Shown: positions 34,125 through 45,897, counted from the stretch's first letter. The stretch: DNA of 64,000 nt from Pictodentalium vernedei (GCA_031216915.1 CM062290.1:380476718-380540717); one strand, 5' to 3'. Notes: generated by a model not told the origin, from the sequence alone. Numbers and translations are program-made.

Positions 34125-34325
34125 TCTGACTCTACCTGATGATGATTTAGCATCACTAAATTTACCCTCTGTGAACCTCAGTCTGAATAATGGTCTCAAA
34201 ACTAAACAGAAAGAGGTACCCGAAGGATAAATTGGCCCACTGTATGGGAAAGCATCATCAAATTCACCCTCTAGGGACCTCATTCTGCAAATGTCAGACT
34301 GCTTATTTTCAGGCTTAAATATCAA
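34125..34325 (-). repeat. Family H repeat
   Basis: GATTTAGCATCACTAAATTT, ACCCTCTGTGAACCTCAGTC and GGATAAATTGGCCCACTGTA are shared, inverted, with 46575-46800. Confidence 0.65.
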
Positions 34326-34970
34326 TAACATTAAATACATTTATAAATATTTATAAATATATCAAATTATTGATATAGAATTATTGGGAATGTGGGAATG
34401 AACCATTCGAGTTGCTATTCGTATTCATGTATTAACAATTCCTGTACCACGGTCTGTACTTTGACATTAGAGATAAAAAGTAACGATATAATACGTACAG
34501 ATGTTACGACAGTCAGTTTGTCTGGGTCGACGAATTTCGCTGAGTTGACGAGTTGCCTTCGACGTTTTGTTTGATCTGCCCGGTCTGGTCTCGTCAACGT
34601 CACGAAATATGACAGCTGGTCAGATTAATTGTCTGTTGTAATAATTTATTCAAATATATTGTTTATTATGTGACAGCTGATCTTTAAATAAGTATACGGC
34701 ACCAGAAATGTAAACACAAAATGAAAGTATGCATGTTTGTCCGGAGTGTTCAGCGCCAAGGCACACGATTTTTTTTTTCGCGTTAATAAAATTGCCGCCT
34801 CGAAAATCTCCGAATATCGGTGAAGTCACGAGACGCTCGTTTTTTTGGAATGGCGTGATACGAAGTCGTAAAAGTGTAGTATGCCTTGTGCATATGTGAT
34901 GGCCTACTTTTATTGCGCTTCCGCTGCCTCTGTTCGGAGCTTCTTCCAACAAAGTATTATACTTACCTAT

Positions 34971-35108
34971 TAATGCTTTCCGTTGAGGGCACTATGCTCT
35001 CATAGTGTTGCTGAAGGATGCAATAGTGCCCGAGCGATAGCTCGGGCACTATTTGGTTCCCGAAGCAACACTATGAGAGCATAGTGCCCGAAACGGACGG
35101 CATTAATG
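34971..35108. repeat. Nested palindrome next to the recombinase gene
   Basis: Outer arms start ATTAATGC; GGGCACTATGCTCTCATAG pairs with CTATGAGAGCATAGTGCCC. An inner palindrome AATAGTGCCCGAG / CTCGGGCACTATT sits in the loop. The GGGCACTATGC word recurs beyond the other side of the gene. Confidence 0.8.
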
Positions 35109-35111
35109 GGT

Positions 35112-35489
35112 TTAGTACATCACACCCAGACCATCTCCACAACATATTAAAGAAGGAACGGAGAGATAACTAACACTTTACTATCCAAAATAAAACAATG
35201 AAATTAATAACATGAAAATGTCAGGAAAACATTAAACTATCAACTGGATTCGAACTCAAGGGGTAAAGTAGAATAATGTACATAAACACATGAAACCGGT
35301 CAACCAATCATGTGGCACATAACTGGTTAACACGAGATATCATACAACAGAATCAACGTCTCACATATGGTGGTATTAACAGAGCTTGTGGGGCACTATA
35401 GAAATTCCATTATTCATGGCACTAAAGTTTTATTAACATTCACCCCATTGAACGTGTTTTGGGTACTTCCTCTGATGTACGAGCACATT
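35112..35489. other. 3' flank of the recombinase gene
   Basis: Begins TTAGTACATCAC (35112-35123), the inverse of GTGATGTACTAA at 37476-37487. No other feature seen. Confidence 0.35.
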
Positions 35490-37294
35490 TTAATTATTGT
35501 AAATATTTACAACACAATTGCTGAAATTGAATTTTGTGGCACAATACTGCATTTTGGTGCATATTTCTTTGGATTGCTTTCGAATGTCAATTGATGTTGA
35601 GTTTTTTGAACACTCGATTTCATCCAACGCACTTATCAGATCGTCGTCATCAATATCGGTATCTAATAATTCGGGTGCTGATACTGTGGAATTTGCTGAC
35701 TGGAAAGAGAGTTGCGTTGTTGTTTTCTCAACAGCATTCCTCGCTGCAGGCATTTCTGAATGTTCAGCATCTGCATTATCGACCATGGAACTCAAGCTCC
35801 CTGACATACCTCGTTTGACATCAGCTCTTGTGTCCAAAACGTAACTTGACAATGATTTTTCATTTCTGTGTCCCGATAAAGAAATAATATCGCGATCTTT
35901 GAATCCACAATCATTAAGAATTGTTATGGTCGTAGCACGCACACAGTGGTTGGTATATGTATCAGAAAGACCAACTTGGTTAGACATTTTTACCATGAAC
36001 TCTCCCATGGAATTTTTTCCCATTGCCCTTCGCTCAAACCAACATTTGTCATTCTCGTGGTGGGAATTTTTGGGAATTTGAAAGAACGCATCACACTCAT
36101 GGTTTCGTTTCATAAGATATCGTTGAAAACTATTAACAAGGCACATTTTTGTGCCAGTTTCATAATTCTAGGTCCATCACCTTCATCCTCATTCGTTACA
36201 CCTGTGTGATTTTTTGTTCGCTCAGAAGTAGTTTTCAGGATGTATTTTTTTTCCAGTGTCATCAGTTTTAACTACAAAATCACAAGCTTTAATTTCTCGA
36301 ATGTTTTCTCTCCCTCTCCGACAAAAGTAAAATAAAAGCTCAAACATTACTTTATTCAAAAGACCTCCTGGAATGCCCGGATTAAACACAATTGGGGGCT
36401 GATATAATTTCCTTAGATCGCCTGAAATAGAATGTAACACTAAGCATCAAAGCAAAATAAACGTTTACACGGTCAATCACAATCGTTTGTCGTGATCGAA
36501 GATAAATAATATTCAGTGCCCTCTCTAACACTCTTATTCAAAACTATTTAATTGATAGGTCTACAATTTATTTATTTATTCATGTTTATGATAACTTTCA
36601 ACATACATTGCTCCCCGTAATTTATCTATTTATTAATTCATGTTTATGATAATTTTCAGCAAACATTGCTGCCCGTTATTTATTTACTTTCTCTCACAAC
36701 TGTTCTTATGTGTCGCTTGTCGATTTGAGTAATAAACAACACTCGTCTGTTTCATGTAATTAACAAGACTGTGTATTTATACGAGAACAAATAATTACAA
36801 CACCACTGTCTATTGCAGACACTGACTTGTTCACTTTCTAGTTTTGTTGTGTTTTATTTTATTATGTATTTTTTATAGTTACCTGGCGGAATGGGTTTTT
36901 TGTGTCGGACTGTTCCTTTTCCGTCTTCTCTTGTTTTCTTCAACATGCTGTCGAATACACGATTAACACCTTTGAAAGCTGGGTCTGTTATTATATCAAA
37001 GTGTCTCTCATGTGGGGGCTCTTGCAAATATATTCTTATTCTTTGACGAATGGCACAAATACTGCTTTTGGAATACAAATCACCATCGCGATTTCTAACG
37101 TTTGTATAAAAGTCTTTCAATAGTTCCGTTAATCTTCCAACATCTAACGTTTCAAATGCACCATTCCTTTTTCTGTCAGAACAGAACTGCCGGAGAATAT
37201 TGACAGCATATTTGGTTAAACTAACAGTCTTTCGGCTCTGATGTTGTTCAAGAAAAGAATTAACATTCTCGTTTGCGAATCTCGAAACGCTCAT
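35490..37294 (-). pseudogene. Crypton-like tyrosine recombinase gene, one intron, two frameshifts
   Basis: Exon 1 runs 37294-36883 from MSVSRFANENVNSF, an N-terminal SAM-like core-binding region (TKYAVNILRQFCSDRK), to IPP. Intron 36882-36422 is GT-AG (CCAG|gtaact; ttctatttcag|). Exon 2 from 36421 continues in phase as GDLRKLYQPPIVFNPG. Catalytic pattern of tyrosine recombinases: Arg in FYFCRRGRENIREI, His and Arg in TNHCVRATTITIL, His in SLSGHRNEKSLSSY and the candidate nucleophile Tyr. A run of eight A (36245-36252 on the plus strand as T) adds one base and shifts the frame; a compensating one-base loss near 36165 restores it, so about 30 codons are out of frame. An acidic, low-complexity C-terminus ends at 35490. 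Resembles Crypton/DUF3504-type recombinases of animals. Recently decayed, or two assembly errors. Confidence 0.75.
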
Positions 37295-37375
37295 GTTATT
37301 TCTATTCTTCTCCACATTTGCCGTCTGCTCAGAAGAAAAGGGGAATTCCCTCGGGATTCTGTTTGCAATGCGTGC

Positions 37376-37487
37376 GCATTAATGAATGACTCCGGGCACT
37401 ATGCTTGAGTACTCCGGGCACTATGCTTTCATAGTCCCTATCAATACAGCCAATGAGAATACGGGAATTTGTCACGTGATGTACTAA
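37376..37487. repeat. Repeats upstream of the recombinase gene
   Basis: CTCCGGGCACTATGCTT occurs twice (37390-37406, 37412-37428), followed by TTCATAGTCCC and GTGATGTACTAA (37476-37487). They echo the palindrome at 34971-35108. Confidence 0.6.
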
Positions 37488-37989
37488 CACAACATATTAT
37501 CGGCTTAATGAAAGTAATTCATGAAACAGCTACTATATTCTAGATTGTTCACCTCAGCCTTTGCACTGATACATTATACATATCAATATTAATCAGGCTC
37601 CTATCAGATTTATATAATAGGGGTGCCCTGACCCGTGTTTTGTTTTGTTTTTTTTGTTTTTTTTGGGGGGGGGGGTCAAAGGTGATACCTGAAAGGCCGT
37701 TGAGTGGGGCTTGTCTCCCACTTCCCATTAAAGAAGTAGAGACAAACTCCACGCAACTTCTTTTTCAGGGTAACGCCCGCAGAATCCTAGTAAGAACTAG
37801 CCCCCCCCCCCCCCACACACACACACCCACAAACCTCCGAGAAAACGTGTCAAATCTTAGTGCTCTAAGAGCGAATTTGGGGCATTTGCAGCGTGTGCAA
37901 TATGAGACCATTTGGGGGCTCTATGTTTTGTGAACTTTGCAGTCGAAAACGCTGTCGATTTAATTTTTTAATTTTACAAATAAATGGTA
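37488..37989. other. Unassigned DNA with poly-G and poly-C runs
   Basis: G-run near 37665-37674 and C-run near 37801-37813. No gene. Confidence 0.3.
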
Positions 37990-38320
37990 GGGAGCGCAGT
38001 GGCACAGTGGTTACGGAATTCGATTTGTTAGGCCGAGATGTTCACGGTTCGCTCCCCGCCAAGGGCAGCTGCATTGTGTCCTTGGGTAAGGCGCCTAATC
38101 CAGATTTGCCACGTATGGGCAGGATGGTGCTGTGTACTAAGGAGTATTGCACGTCGATGGTGCACCTGTCTTCAACCAATGATAACCATTTTGGTGTGGA
38201 CAGTTGCTCGCCGTTGCTTGGTGTTCTCGCTGGGTGCTCCGTCTCACTCCATCCGTAAAACTGTCCGACACGAGGTGACAACGGCTGTCGAAAGAGTGGT
38301 TAAACCGCAATAAATAAATA
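37990..38320 (+). mobile_element. SINE
   Basis: Head GGGAGCGCAGTGGCACAGTG, then GTGTCCTTGGGTAAGGCGC, GCACGTCGATGGTGCACC and CGACACGAGGTGACAACGGC, ending CAATAAATAAATAAC. This 3' end (GACACGAGGTGAC) is the second SINE tail type, distinct from GTCATGATTAGCCATTG. Confidence 0.8.
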
Positions 38321-38612
38321 ACTTGTAACAAATAGACCCCGATAAATAAATAAATAATAACAAATAGGTGGGAAAAAATTATTGTTATTGTGTTGAATTC
38401 AAGCATTGGCAGAACTTATATTTTGCCCGAATGACAACGGTGATATTGCCCGAACGACTCGATGTTTTGCAGGCGTGGGTTCTGCAATCCGGTCCGAACA
38501 CTGCCTCGCAGATGCCATTCCTAAATGGATAGCAGCAGCTGATTTGAATAAACTTGAAAAGGTTTGGGGTGGTTTCCGGTAGCCATAACTATTCCCTGAT
38601 AGCCACGCTCCG

Positions 38613-38615
<3 letters not shown>

Positions 38616-38700
<85 letters not shown>

Positions 38701-38704
38701 TTCA
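38616..38704. repeat. (TTTA)n microsatellite
   Basis: About 22 TTTA units, the expanded tail of the adjacent minus-strand SINE. Confidence 0.95.
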
Positions 38705-39025
38705 TTAGGATTTAACGACACTTTTGACAGGCAGGGTCACCTCGTGTCGGACAGTTATACAGGTGGAGGAAGCGCAGTACCCGGAGAGAACCACCGAGCA
38801 ACGGCGAGCAACTGTCAGATTCCGTAACACACTAACTCCAGACAAGCAGGGTTACCATTTGTTCAAGACGGGCCCACCATCGACTTACTTACTGCATAGC
38901 GCCCCATAACAATCGGGATTAAGTGGCATGCCCAAAGATACAACGCAGTTACCCCTGGTAGAGAACGAACTGTGGGCCTTTCGGTTTAAATGAAATGCTA
39001 TAACCACTGAGCCACCGCTCCCCCT
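38618..39025 (-). mobile_element. SINE with expanded tail
   Basis: After the TTTA tract: GGATTTAACGACACTTTTGA, GGAGAGAACCACCGAGCAAC, ATCGACTTACTTACTGC and the complement of the head (CACTGAGCCACCGCTCCCCC). GCTCCGA flanks both sides (within a diverged ~14 bp duplication). Confidence 0.85.
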
Positions 39026-39337
39026 AGGTATGCTCCGACAACTCTCCTTCAAAAGATATCTTCCAATAGTACTTCAATCTGTAATAAGTATCTTCAAATA
39101 CCCATATGTGTTTATGTGCTGTTTGTGTTGCGAGCACTATCACGCATACACATCTTGACAAATCCAGCATTGTTACACGGGATGTTACAGTTGAAAGTAG
39201 AAGTCCTCTCATGAACTCTGCGCTTATCTAGGCTTAATTGCGCGTAGGAATTGCGCGCAATTGCCATATCGAATGGCATCCAAAGCACGACAGGTTCTCC
39301 TAGTTACTCCTGGAAAACACAGACAATGTTTCTGGCA
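39026..39337. other. Unassigned DNA
   Basis: Nothing recognised. Confidence 0.3.
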
Positions 39338-39387
39338 ATGGACCTCCGGGTTACCCGGAGGTCCATTGGCTGAAACATTGCTTGTGC
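39338..39387. repeat. Family E core fragment
   Basis: CAATGGACCTCCGGG and its inverse, then GGCTGAAACATTGCTTGTG, as in the centre of family E; arms are missing. Confidence 0.75.
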
Positions 39388-40692
39388 ACAGACCATAGGT
39401 ACAGAATTTGATAGCCGTACTATGGTCATAACGCGTAGATTAACGCGCAGATCGACGTGCTTTTTGTGTGCATTTCATGACAGGACTTCTAGTTTTAACC
39501 GTACTCGCACACAGACATATCTGGTGAATTCGGAATAGATAGACTAGGGCAGATATAACTCATAAAATGGCTGAACTTGTCCTGTAATCGCACGTGAGAA
39601 TAGGGTACATAACTGGACTGGATATGACGAAATAGAAGATTGTGAAGGAATTCGAATCAGTAAAAACATTCCCATAAAATCAATCGACACAGCCACACTA
39701 TGTTAGGCCTTGTAGCAGTATGCACTACCAAGGTAGAAATAAAAGGGTGATTTGGGTGAATTCAAGCCACATAATGTCTATTTTGTTCATTTTCTGTAAT
39801 TGTCGGGTTATTTCCTGTAATTAGATATACTTCCATACAACTGAATATAACCACTGAACACAGCCCTTTACTTTTGAAGGATTTTAAACAACCATATGCC
39901 AAAAAGGAGGCGACGGCCTACAGTTTACAAAAGGGACGACACAAACATGTATATCCTATATTGTCCTAACAACAATCGCACCACATGCACACTAACGCCA
40001 AGTATCACCATAGCAATAGCGCCACAATGTGGCCGCTCACATAGACTATCATAACAACGCACATTACATTCACAATGCAATGCGACTATGACGCCACGTC
40101 CCTCTCACCCATTCCCCCATACAAATGTTGCGCTCACACCATATTCCCTATTACTTCCGCCTTCTGTACATTGACAGCGGTTGGGGATATTGCGGTATGT
40201 GCAAAGGATCATTGTCAAAGCTGTCCCATCCTTCTTATAAAATGGCGTCGGCCTTTATAGTCGAAATGTATTTAATTGCAGTCAAAACATACTTGAGTAT
40301 ACCATAAATACAGAAATAGTTTTACACTTTTATTGCCTGCGTAATATAGAAACAATACATACTGAGAAAAAAAAACAGAATAGAAAACAAAATGAATTGT
40401 GAGTTGGACCCATTCGTTTCAGTATTAATAGATTTCGAGGTCACTGCAGTACCCATCCATTAGATGTAACATTCTACATAATATAATGTCGGAGTCGGTT
40501 ATGAACGCACGTGTGAACGTTATACAACTTTGATGAATATATATCATAGTCTATCACATCTATCATGCAGGCTTTCTTTATGTGTATGTCAGATCCAGTG
40601 CTTAGAGCTGTTTAGCCCTCGAGGGCTGCTAACACAAAATATTTATTCATATACGGAGCATTGGTCTTTGGTGCCAGTTTTGGGGGTCTCAG
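39388..40692. other. Unassigned DNA
   Basis: No coding or repeat signal that I can support. Confidence 0.3.
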
Positions 40693-40941
40693 TTAACCCA
40701 TTACCCAACGAATCCCCCGCATCCGTCCGCGTAATATGCAAATTCAGCAGCTGAAAAAATATTATTTTTCGAAAGATTTCAACAAAACCATATCATGTGA
40801 CCCCTCTGTGGAACGAGCTCGTCGAGCTCGTTCCAAAGAGGGGTCACATGATATGGTTTTGTTGAAATTTTTTGAAAAAAATTAAAAAATGATATTTAAA
40901 ATAATAAATTTTGATATCGTCTCCGTTGGGTAAAGGGTTAA
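40693..40941. mobile_element. Family B element
   Basis: TTAA both ends. One base differs between arms (CTGTGG against CCAAAG). Right terminus CGTTGGGTAAAGGGTTAA. Confidence 0.85.
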
Positions 40942-41076
40942 TGGGAGATCATAGAAGATGCGTTTAATTTTAAATATCTCCATTGTCACGCAGAAATCCC
41001 CCAAGGCATTCATTGTACTAGGTCCGAGACTGAACTCAAAACTGTAAAGTTATCTGATGTTGATCCCGACCGGAAG

Positions 41077-41317
41077 TTAACCCTTTGACCCTAGTGGTAT
41101 CTTCCAAATCAGTTTAATAGCACGCATTAAAAAAAGTCCATATTCATTATTTGGGGGTAGACCAATTAATATTTTCATCGTGCATCCTTGGGGCTACACA
41201 TTGAACATATCGATTGGTCGCCCTCACACATTCATTTGGAAAACATCTTACTTCATGAAATTATGACGTATCACGTTCCGGGGCCGGAAAAGCGGCCTCT
41301 CGGGTTCAAGGGGTTAA
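41077..41317. mobile_element. Family C element
   Basis: TTAACCCTTTGACCCTAGTG to GTTCAAGGGGTTAA, TTAA at 41077-41080 and 41314-41317. Central GTGCATCCTTGGGGCTACAC hairpin is diverged; GACCAATTAATATTTTC and its partner flank it. Confidence 0.8.
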
Positions 41318-41377
41318 ACACGGGGCTCTCAATTTATGGGATATCTGTGAAATGTAACTGCTTGAGTTTAATATTAT

Positions 41378-41497
41378 ATCACCTTCATCAAGCAGGAATC
41401 CCACCTGGCAGTGTGCTGAACTTATGTTTTCTAACGTTTTCAGTTCAGTCTCGCACCAGGTATAATGTCTGGTAGGATTCCTGCTTGATGAAGGCGA
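41378..41497. repeat. Hairpin with 28 bp arms
   Basis: CTTCATCAAGCAGGAATCC pairs with GGATTCCTGCTTGATGAAG around a ~60 bp loop. Confidence 0.7.
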
Positions 41498-41884
41498 TTT
41501 AAAACACACAGATATTTTGTATAGGTGGTTTTGTAGTTTTTTCGCAAGTAGTGATAAAACACCAATTCAATTGATTGTGTAGTTACCTTTATTCTAGGAT
41601 AAATAGGATTTACCTCCACCATAATCTATTTATTCCGACACAAAAAGTAAATTGAAATTATATTTTTCCTACCAAACAGAATTTATTATTATCTATTGAC
41701 TAAAGTGAATTTTTTGATTTGATTGGTTGATAGATACGTGGTATGAGACCATATTCATTGAAACCCACGATACGTCCGCCCAGTCACTGGCAAATTTCCC
41801 ATACCCAGTGGAAGCCTCGTTCCGAAATCTACAAATTGTCCATACCCCGTAGAAGACGCCTCATTCCAGTTTTACAGTGTACAT

Positions 41885-42045
41885 GTATTATATTTTAATT
41901 TTTTATCTCCAAAATATAGCTCATGACCCTTATTGGAATGAGCATGTCGAGTACCCTCCAATGTGAGGTCCATAAGCTATGTTTTTGAGACAAAAAAGAA
42001 AAAAAGAAATTCAATAATTTTGTTTATACTCGTCATATCGGCACA
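41885..42045. repeat. Decayed family A element
   Basis: CTCCAAAATATAGCTCATGA and AAGCTATGTTTTTGAGAC keep the arm sequence; ends not recognisable. Confidence 0.5.
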
Positions 42046-42178
42046 TTTTCACAAAAACTCTTTTGCACAAAAATTCCACAGAAACCTGTATGGCTCAACA
42101 ATGGAAGATAAAAGATCTCATGCTGTGTGTGTTCACACATGAAATAAATTGTACTTCTAAAACGGAAAGTCAATAGAT

Positions 42179-42376
42179 AAATTCGTTACGCCGTGTCTGA
42201 TCACGAGGTACGGGTTTTTTCACCTACCCGAAGCCAGCCGTATCCCATGAGGCCGAATGCCTCATGGGATACGGCTGGCTTCGGGTAGGTAAAAACCCGT
42301 ACCTTCGGCCTCATGGGATACGGCTGGCTTCGGGTAGGTAAAAACTCGTACCACGTGATCAGATACGGTGTAACTA
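42179..42376. repeat. Palindrome with one arm duplicated
   Basis: CGAAGCCAGCCGTATCCCAT is followed by its inverse twice (ATGGGATACGGCTGGCTTCG at about 42266-42285 and 42311-42330). Outermost CGTGTCTGATCACG pairs with CGTGATCAGATACG. Confidence 0.8.
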
Positions 42377-42698
42377 ATAGTATTCTTCAAGCTGACTTCT
42401 AGGTCATGCCATCAGAAATGTTTAGAAATCTATTTTTCTACGTATCTGTTTCATCCAGGTCTACATACCTTTTTCACCTACGGGAAAGGGGAGATGTCGA
42501 GGAATTGGTAACACAAAAAAAGAACAGATAAGTAAGGAGGAAGAATAATAATGTAATTGTATATTCCCACTGGACCCTATGGGTCTGTTGAATTAAATTA
42601 TTCCTGAACCTTCTTTCAGTTAAAAAAGAATTTTTTCATTTGAAAAGAGTACTGAATTCAACAGTCTCGTTTAGTAACGCGGGGTTAAAGGTATATGG
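42377..42698. other. Unassigned DNA
   Basis: Nothing recognised. Confidence 0.3.
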
Positions 42699-42911
42699 TA
42701 CATGCATTTGTTGCAAGCCGGTTGGATTATTACAACTCTCTGCTTTATGGTTGCAGTCACTCACTCCTTAACAGGTATTAGCTTATTCACAAACCTGCAG
42801 CAAGAATTATTTTTCAGAACGAAAAAGTCCTGCCAAATCACATGTCTACTTTATCACCTTCAATGGCTTCAAATTGAACAAAGACTTTTTTTTTAAATAT
42901 AGCAGGTTTAA
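42699..42911 (+). pseudogene. LINE RT C-terminal relic, part 1
   Basis: Reads MVHAFVASRLDYYNSLLYG, then after a stop PAARIIFRTKKSCQIT, LLYHLQWLQIEQRLFF and SRFKA. This matches the well-known thumb/C-terminal pattern SRLDYCNSLLYG...AARI..R...LHWLP of CR1/L2-type LINEs. It ends where KALNGLAPVYL would follow. Confidence 0.75.
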
Positions 42912-43743
42912 GGCCAAACATAGTGTAAGTGGGCTGTTTTTGGGGTGTTCATAACTCAAAAATAGACAGAAACAAACGATAATTCCTTATAATTAAACTT
43001 GCGTGCCAATAAATTTAAACACTCTCTACTTTGCAGAGTTAAAATAAAAGTCAGGTCGCACCATGCTTCCTAGTGACAACTGAATACAAAAGGCATAGTT
43101 TTCTAAAATTCTGTTTGAAATAACGATACATTTCGCTGAAACATGTTCTTGTGTCATTAAAGACTTTATTGACCAATGAATTGCGTAAGTTAAAAGGATC
43201 ATCATATGCCACTCCCACACAAAACTTCACTCTCCTTTTCCACTTGATGGGCGGGTGCGGTCATTCAAAGCGAAACCGAGTTAAATTTAATTCTGATTTT
43301 GACCATTTCCTGAGAAATTGAAACACAGTTTGTAAATCTGGAGTTCGATTGAACCCAGATGACATGAAGTTGGTTGAACTTTGTCGCCAAAAGAGTTCAT
43401 TCAGGCTATTTGGAAATTGGAAAGTTTTGTTCGCGTGAGTTTTGTTTGTGGCTTATTATGACCGATCATTGTTTACGTTTCATTTGGGTAAAACGATAAA
43501 CCCAGACGGTCACCTGTTGCGTATAAATAAATTGAACATGAAATAAAAAGCATGATAAGGATTTCATTGTTTATTAAATTTTATTTTGAAATCTTTTTTA
43601 ATATGATAAGATAAATATTAATTACTTTTCACGTTGAAACATTATGAGCGTGCAGGGGTTCATTTCCATTCACATTGTGCAGCGTCATTTTTAAGACAGA
43701 CATTGGGGTCTGGTTTGGGGCGGGCCTAAATGCTTTTTTCGGT
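42912..43743. other. DNA inserted between the two LINE parts
   Basis: About 1.3 kb in total (to 44208, including a SINE) separates the LINE halves. No terminal repeats or target duplication found. Confidence 0.4.
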
Positions 43744-44123
43744 ATGTATTCATTTATTGATTGATTTATTTATTTATTGCTGTTTTAAGGTCACATACTT
43801 ATGCATAATGGCTAATCGTGACCGTGACAGTTTTAGGGGTGGAGGAAGCCGGAGAGAACCACCGAGCAACGACTAGCAACTGTCAGCTCTACAACATCCT
43901 AACTCTGTTCAAGCTCCGTTCAAGCAAGCTTACAGCGGTTGAAGACATGTGCACCATCGACGTGCAGTACGCCTTAGTACACGGCGTTATCGTGCCCCCA
44001 TGTAGGCAACCGGGATAAAGTACCTTGCCCAAGGACACAACGCGGGTCGTCCCGGACGGAGATCGAACTCGGGACCTCTAGCACAGAAGTCCAACAGCCT
44101 ACCACTGAGCCACTGTGCTCCCA
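43744..44123 (-). mobile_element. SINE with 10 bp target duplication
   Basis: TTTTTTCGGT at 43734-43743 and 44124-44133. The head differs from other copies: its complement reads GCACAGTGGCTCAGTGG with B box GTTCGATCTCCG. Confidence 0.88.
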
Positions 44124-44208
44124 TTTTTTCGGTTCATTGTGTTATGAAAAAAAAGAATCGATCATTTTGCATAAAAGTGCATGGACAGAAAAAAAGGATT
44201 AACTGTAA

Positions 44209-44430
44209 TTCATTGAACGTTTTAGCTCCAGTGTACCTTAATTACTTGTTGGTGTTACGTTCCCACAAGGCTTCTGTGGTCTTCTTCTTACAGGCTTAGC
44301 CATGTTCTCGGTAACCTGGTTTCGGCAGGTGATCGGGTGTTATGTAGAATCAATTGCCTAAGCACCTCTAAGCGACCCACAGAGCTACATGAAATTTAAA
44401 TCTGCCCTTAAAACGCAACTTTTCAAATAG
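44209..44430 (+). pseudogene. LINE RT C-terminal relic, part 2
   Basis: LNVLAPVYLNYLLVLRSHKA continues part 1 exactly; the end reads NQLPKHL and FKSALKTQLFK followed by TAG, the typical LINE C-terminus. Several stops between. Confidence 0.7.
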
Positions 44431-44538
44431 AAAAATCCTATTGCAGTACCGTATCCCGTTAATGTTTTTTTTTCTGTAGAGTCTGAGAGCACTTTGTGGA
44501 TTTATTGTCCTAAACTGCATTACTATTATATTTATGTT

Positions 44539-44778
44539 TTAACACTTTGAACCCTGATGGAATATTCCACGCCAGATCAGTGCCATCAATTGGAATAGTC
44601 TATATTCGTTACTAGGGGGACGACCAATCAATATTTTCAACGTGCAGCCTTATGGCTGCACGTTGAAAATGTTGATAGGTCTACCACACAAATTCACTGA
44701 GCAAATATTTAATTAATGAATTCAGGTCGTATCACGACCCTTAGGCCGGAAAGTGGCCGTTCCAATTCAAAGGGTTAA
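44539..44778. mobile_element. Family C element
   Basis: TTAACACTTTGAACCCTGAT to ATTCAAAGGGTTAA. A strong hairpin TTTTCAACGTGCAGCC / GGCTGCACGTTGAAAA at 44634-44670. Confidence 0.85.
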
Positions 44779-45445
44779 AAAAGACCCAAAAGACGACCAA
44801 TGCAGCGTTGTACAGTGTGTGTACGCTTCATATGTTAAGGGTAATAATGCAGAATGCAGACTTACTCGACACTCTTCTCAAAGGGTACACATGATGGAAC
44901 TCGGTTGTGATGAAGTTATGAAGAACTGTCTTGCTGTCTTCTAGTTGATAAATCTGTTACAACATTCGAGTTAACTTTCATCTAAATTAGTTAATGTTAA
45001 ATGCAACATAAAAAAGTTCTGTCAACAAAAATAATTAAAAGGTACTGTGATGTGATAAACACTTTAAGAGTTTGTAAGATTTAATGCATCTTAGAAGAAT
45101 GCACGAAGTTGGTATAATTTATGATGAGGTGCAGTTTGGTGTACAAACGGCTGGGTGAAAATAAAGCGATTTTCGATTGCGCCAACAGGTAAAGTTCGGC
45201 GAGTGCTCGAGCTTCGATTTTGTTCGATCTTTTTCATTGAGTCGATTCGACCCGAAGCAATCTCGATTATTCGAAAAACAAATTCGAATCTCTGAGAGTT
45301 TGGGAGTTCAAACATTTCTTTGTTGTAGACTTTCAGAAGATGAAAACTCTTTCTGCAGTTTTTTGAGGAATGATACCCACTATAGCCCGGCTAACTGGAT
45401 AAGACAAATGTTGGGGAAAATCCCTAAAGTAGCATTTTAAGCGAT
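44779..45445. other. Unassigned DNA
   Basis: Short open frames only. Confidence 0.3.
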
Positions 45446-45783
45446 CATGGAGATTGCGTTGGGTGTACTTTTTATCTAAATCACCCATTTAGTGGAACGA
45501 GTCGGTATTTACAGTGCTAAAGCATTGTAGATGGCGCTTTGTTCCACGCCAGACACGATGTATGGCTTCTTAAATATTAATGAATATTCACCACGTGATA
45601 TCTTTGCTACGGTACTAGATTCAAACGAGAATTGACCAAATATCACTAAGGTGGAGGAAGAAGCCATACATCGTGTCTGGCGTGGAACAAAGCGCCATCT
45701 ACAATGCTTTAGCACTGTAAATACCGACTCATTCCACTAAATGGGTGATTTAGATAAAAAGTACACCCAACGCAATCTCCATG
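45446..45783. mobile_element. Fold-back element with 126 bp arms
   Basis: Left arm 45446-45571 (CATGGAGATTGCGTTGGGTG to GATGTATGGCTTCTT), right arm 45658-45783 as its near-perfect inverse, with an ~86 bp loop. No open frame. Target duplication not identified. Confidence 0.8.
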
Positions 45784-45785
45784 AA

Positions 45786-45897
45786 TTTTACTGAAATCCC
45801 ATTGCTGGCGTGTTCACCACGGTTGGTGTGTAAAGCTAAAAATTATGTCATAGGCTTTTCATATACTGTAGAATAGGTAATCATAGTATAAAATGTT
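45786..45897 (+). repeat. Family D 3' fragment
   Basis: AAATCCCATTGCTGGCGTG, GGTTGGTGTGTAAAGC and AGAATAGGTAATCATAGTAT match the right end of D. Confidence 0.75.
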
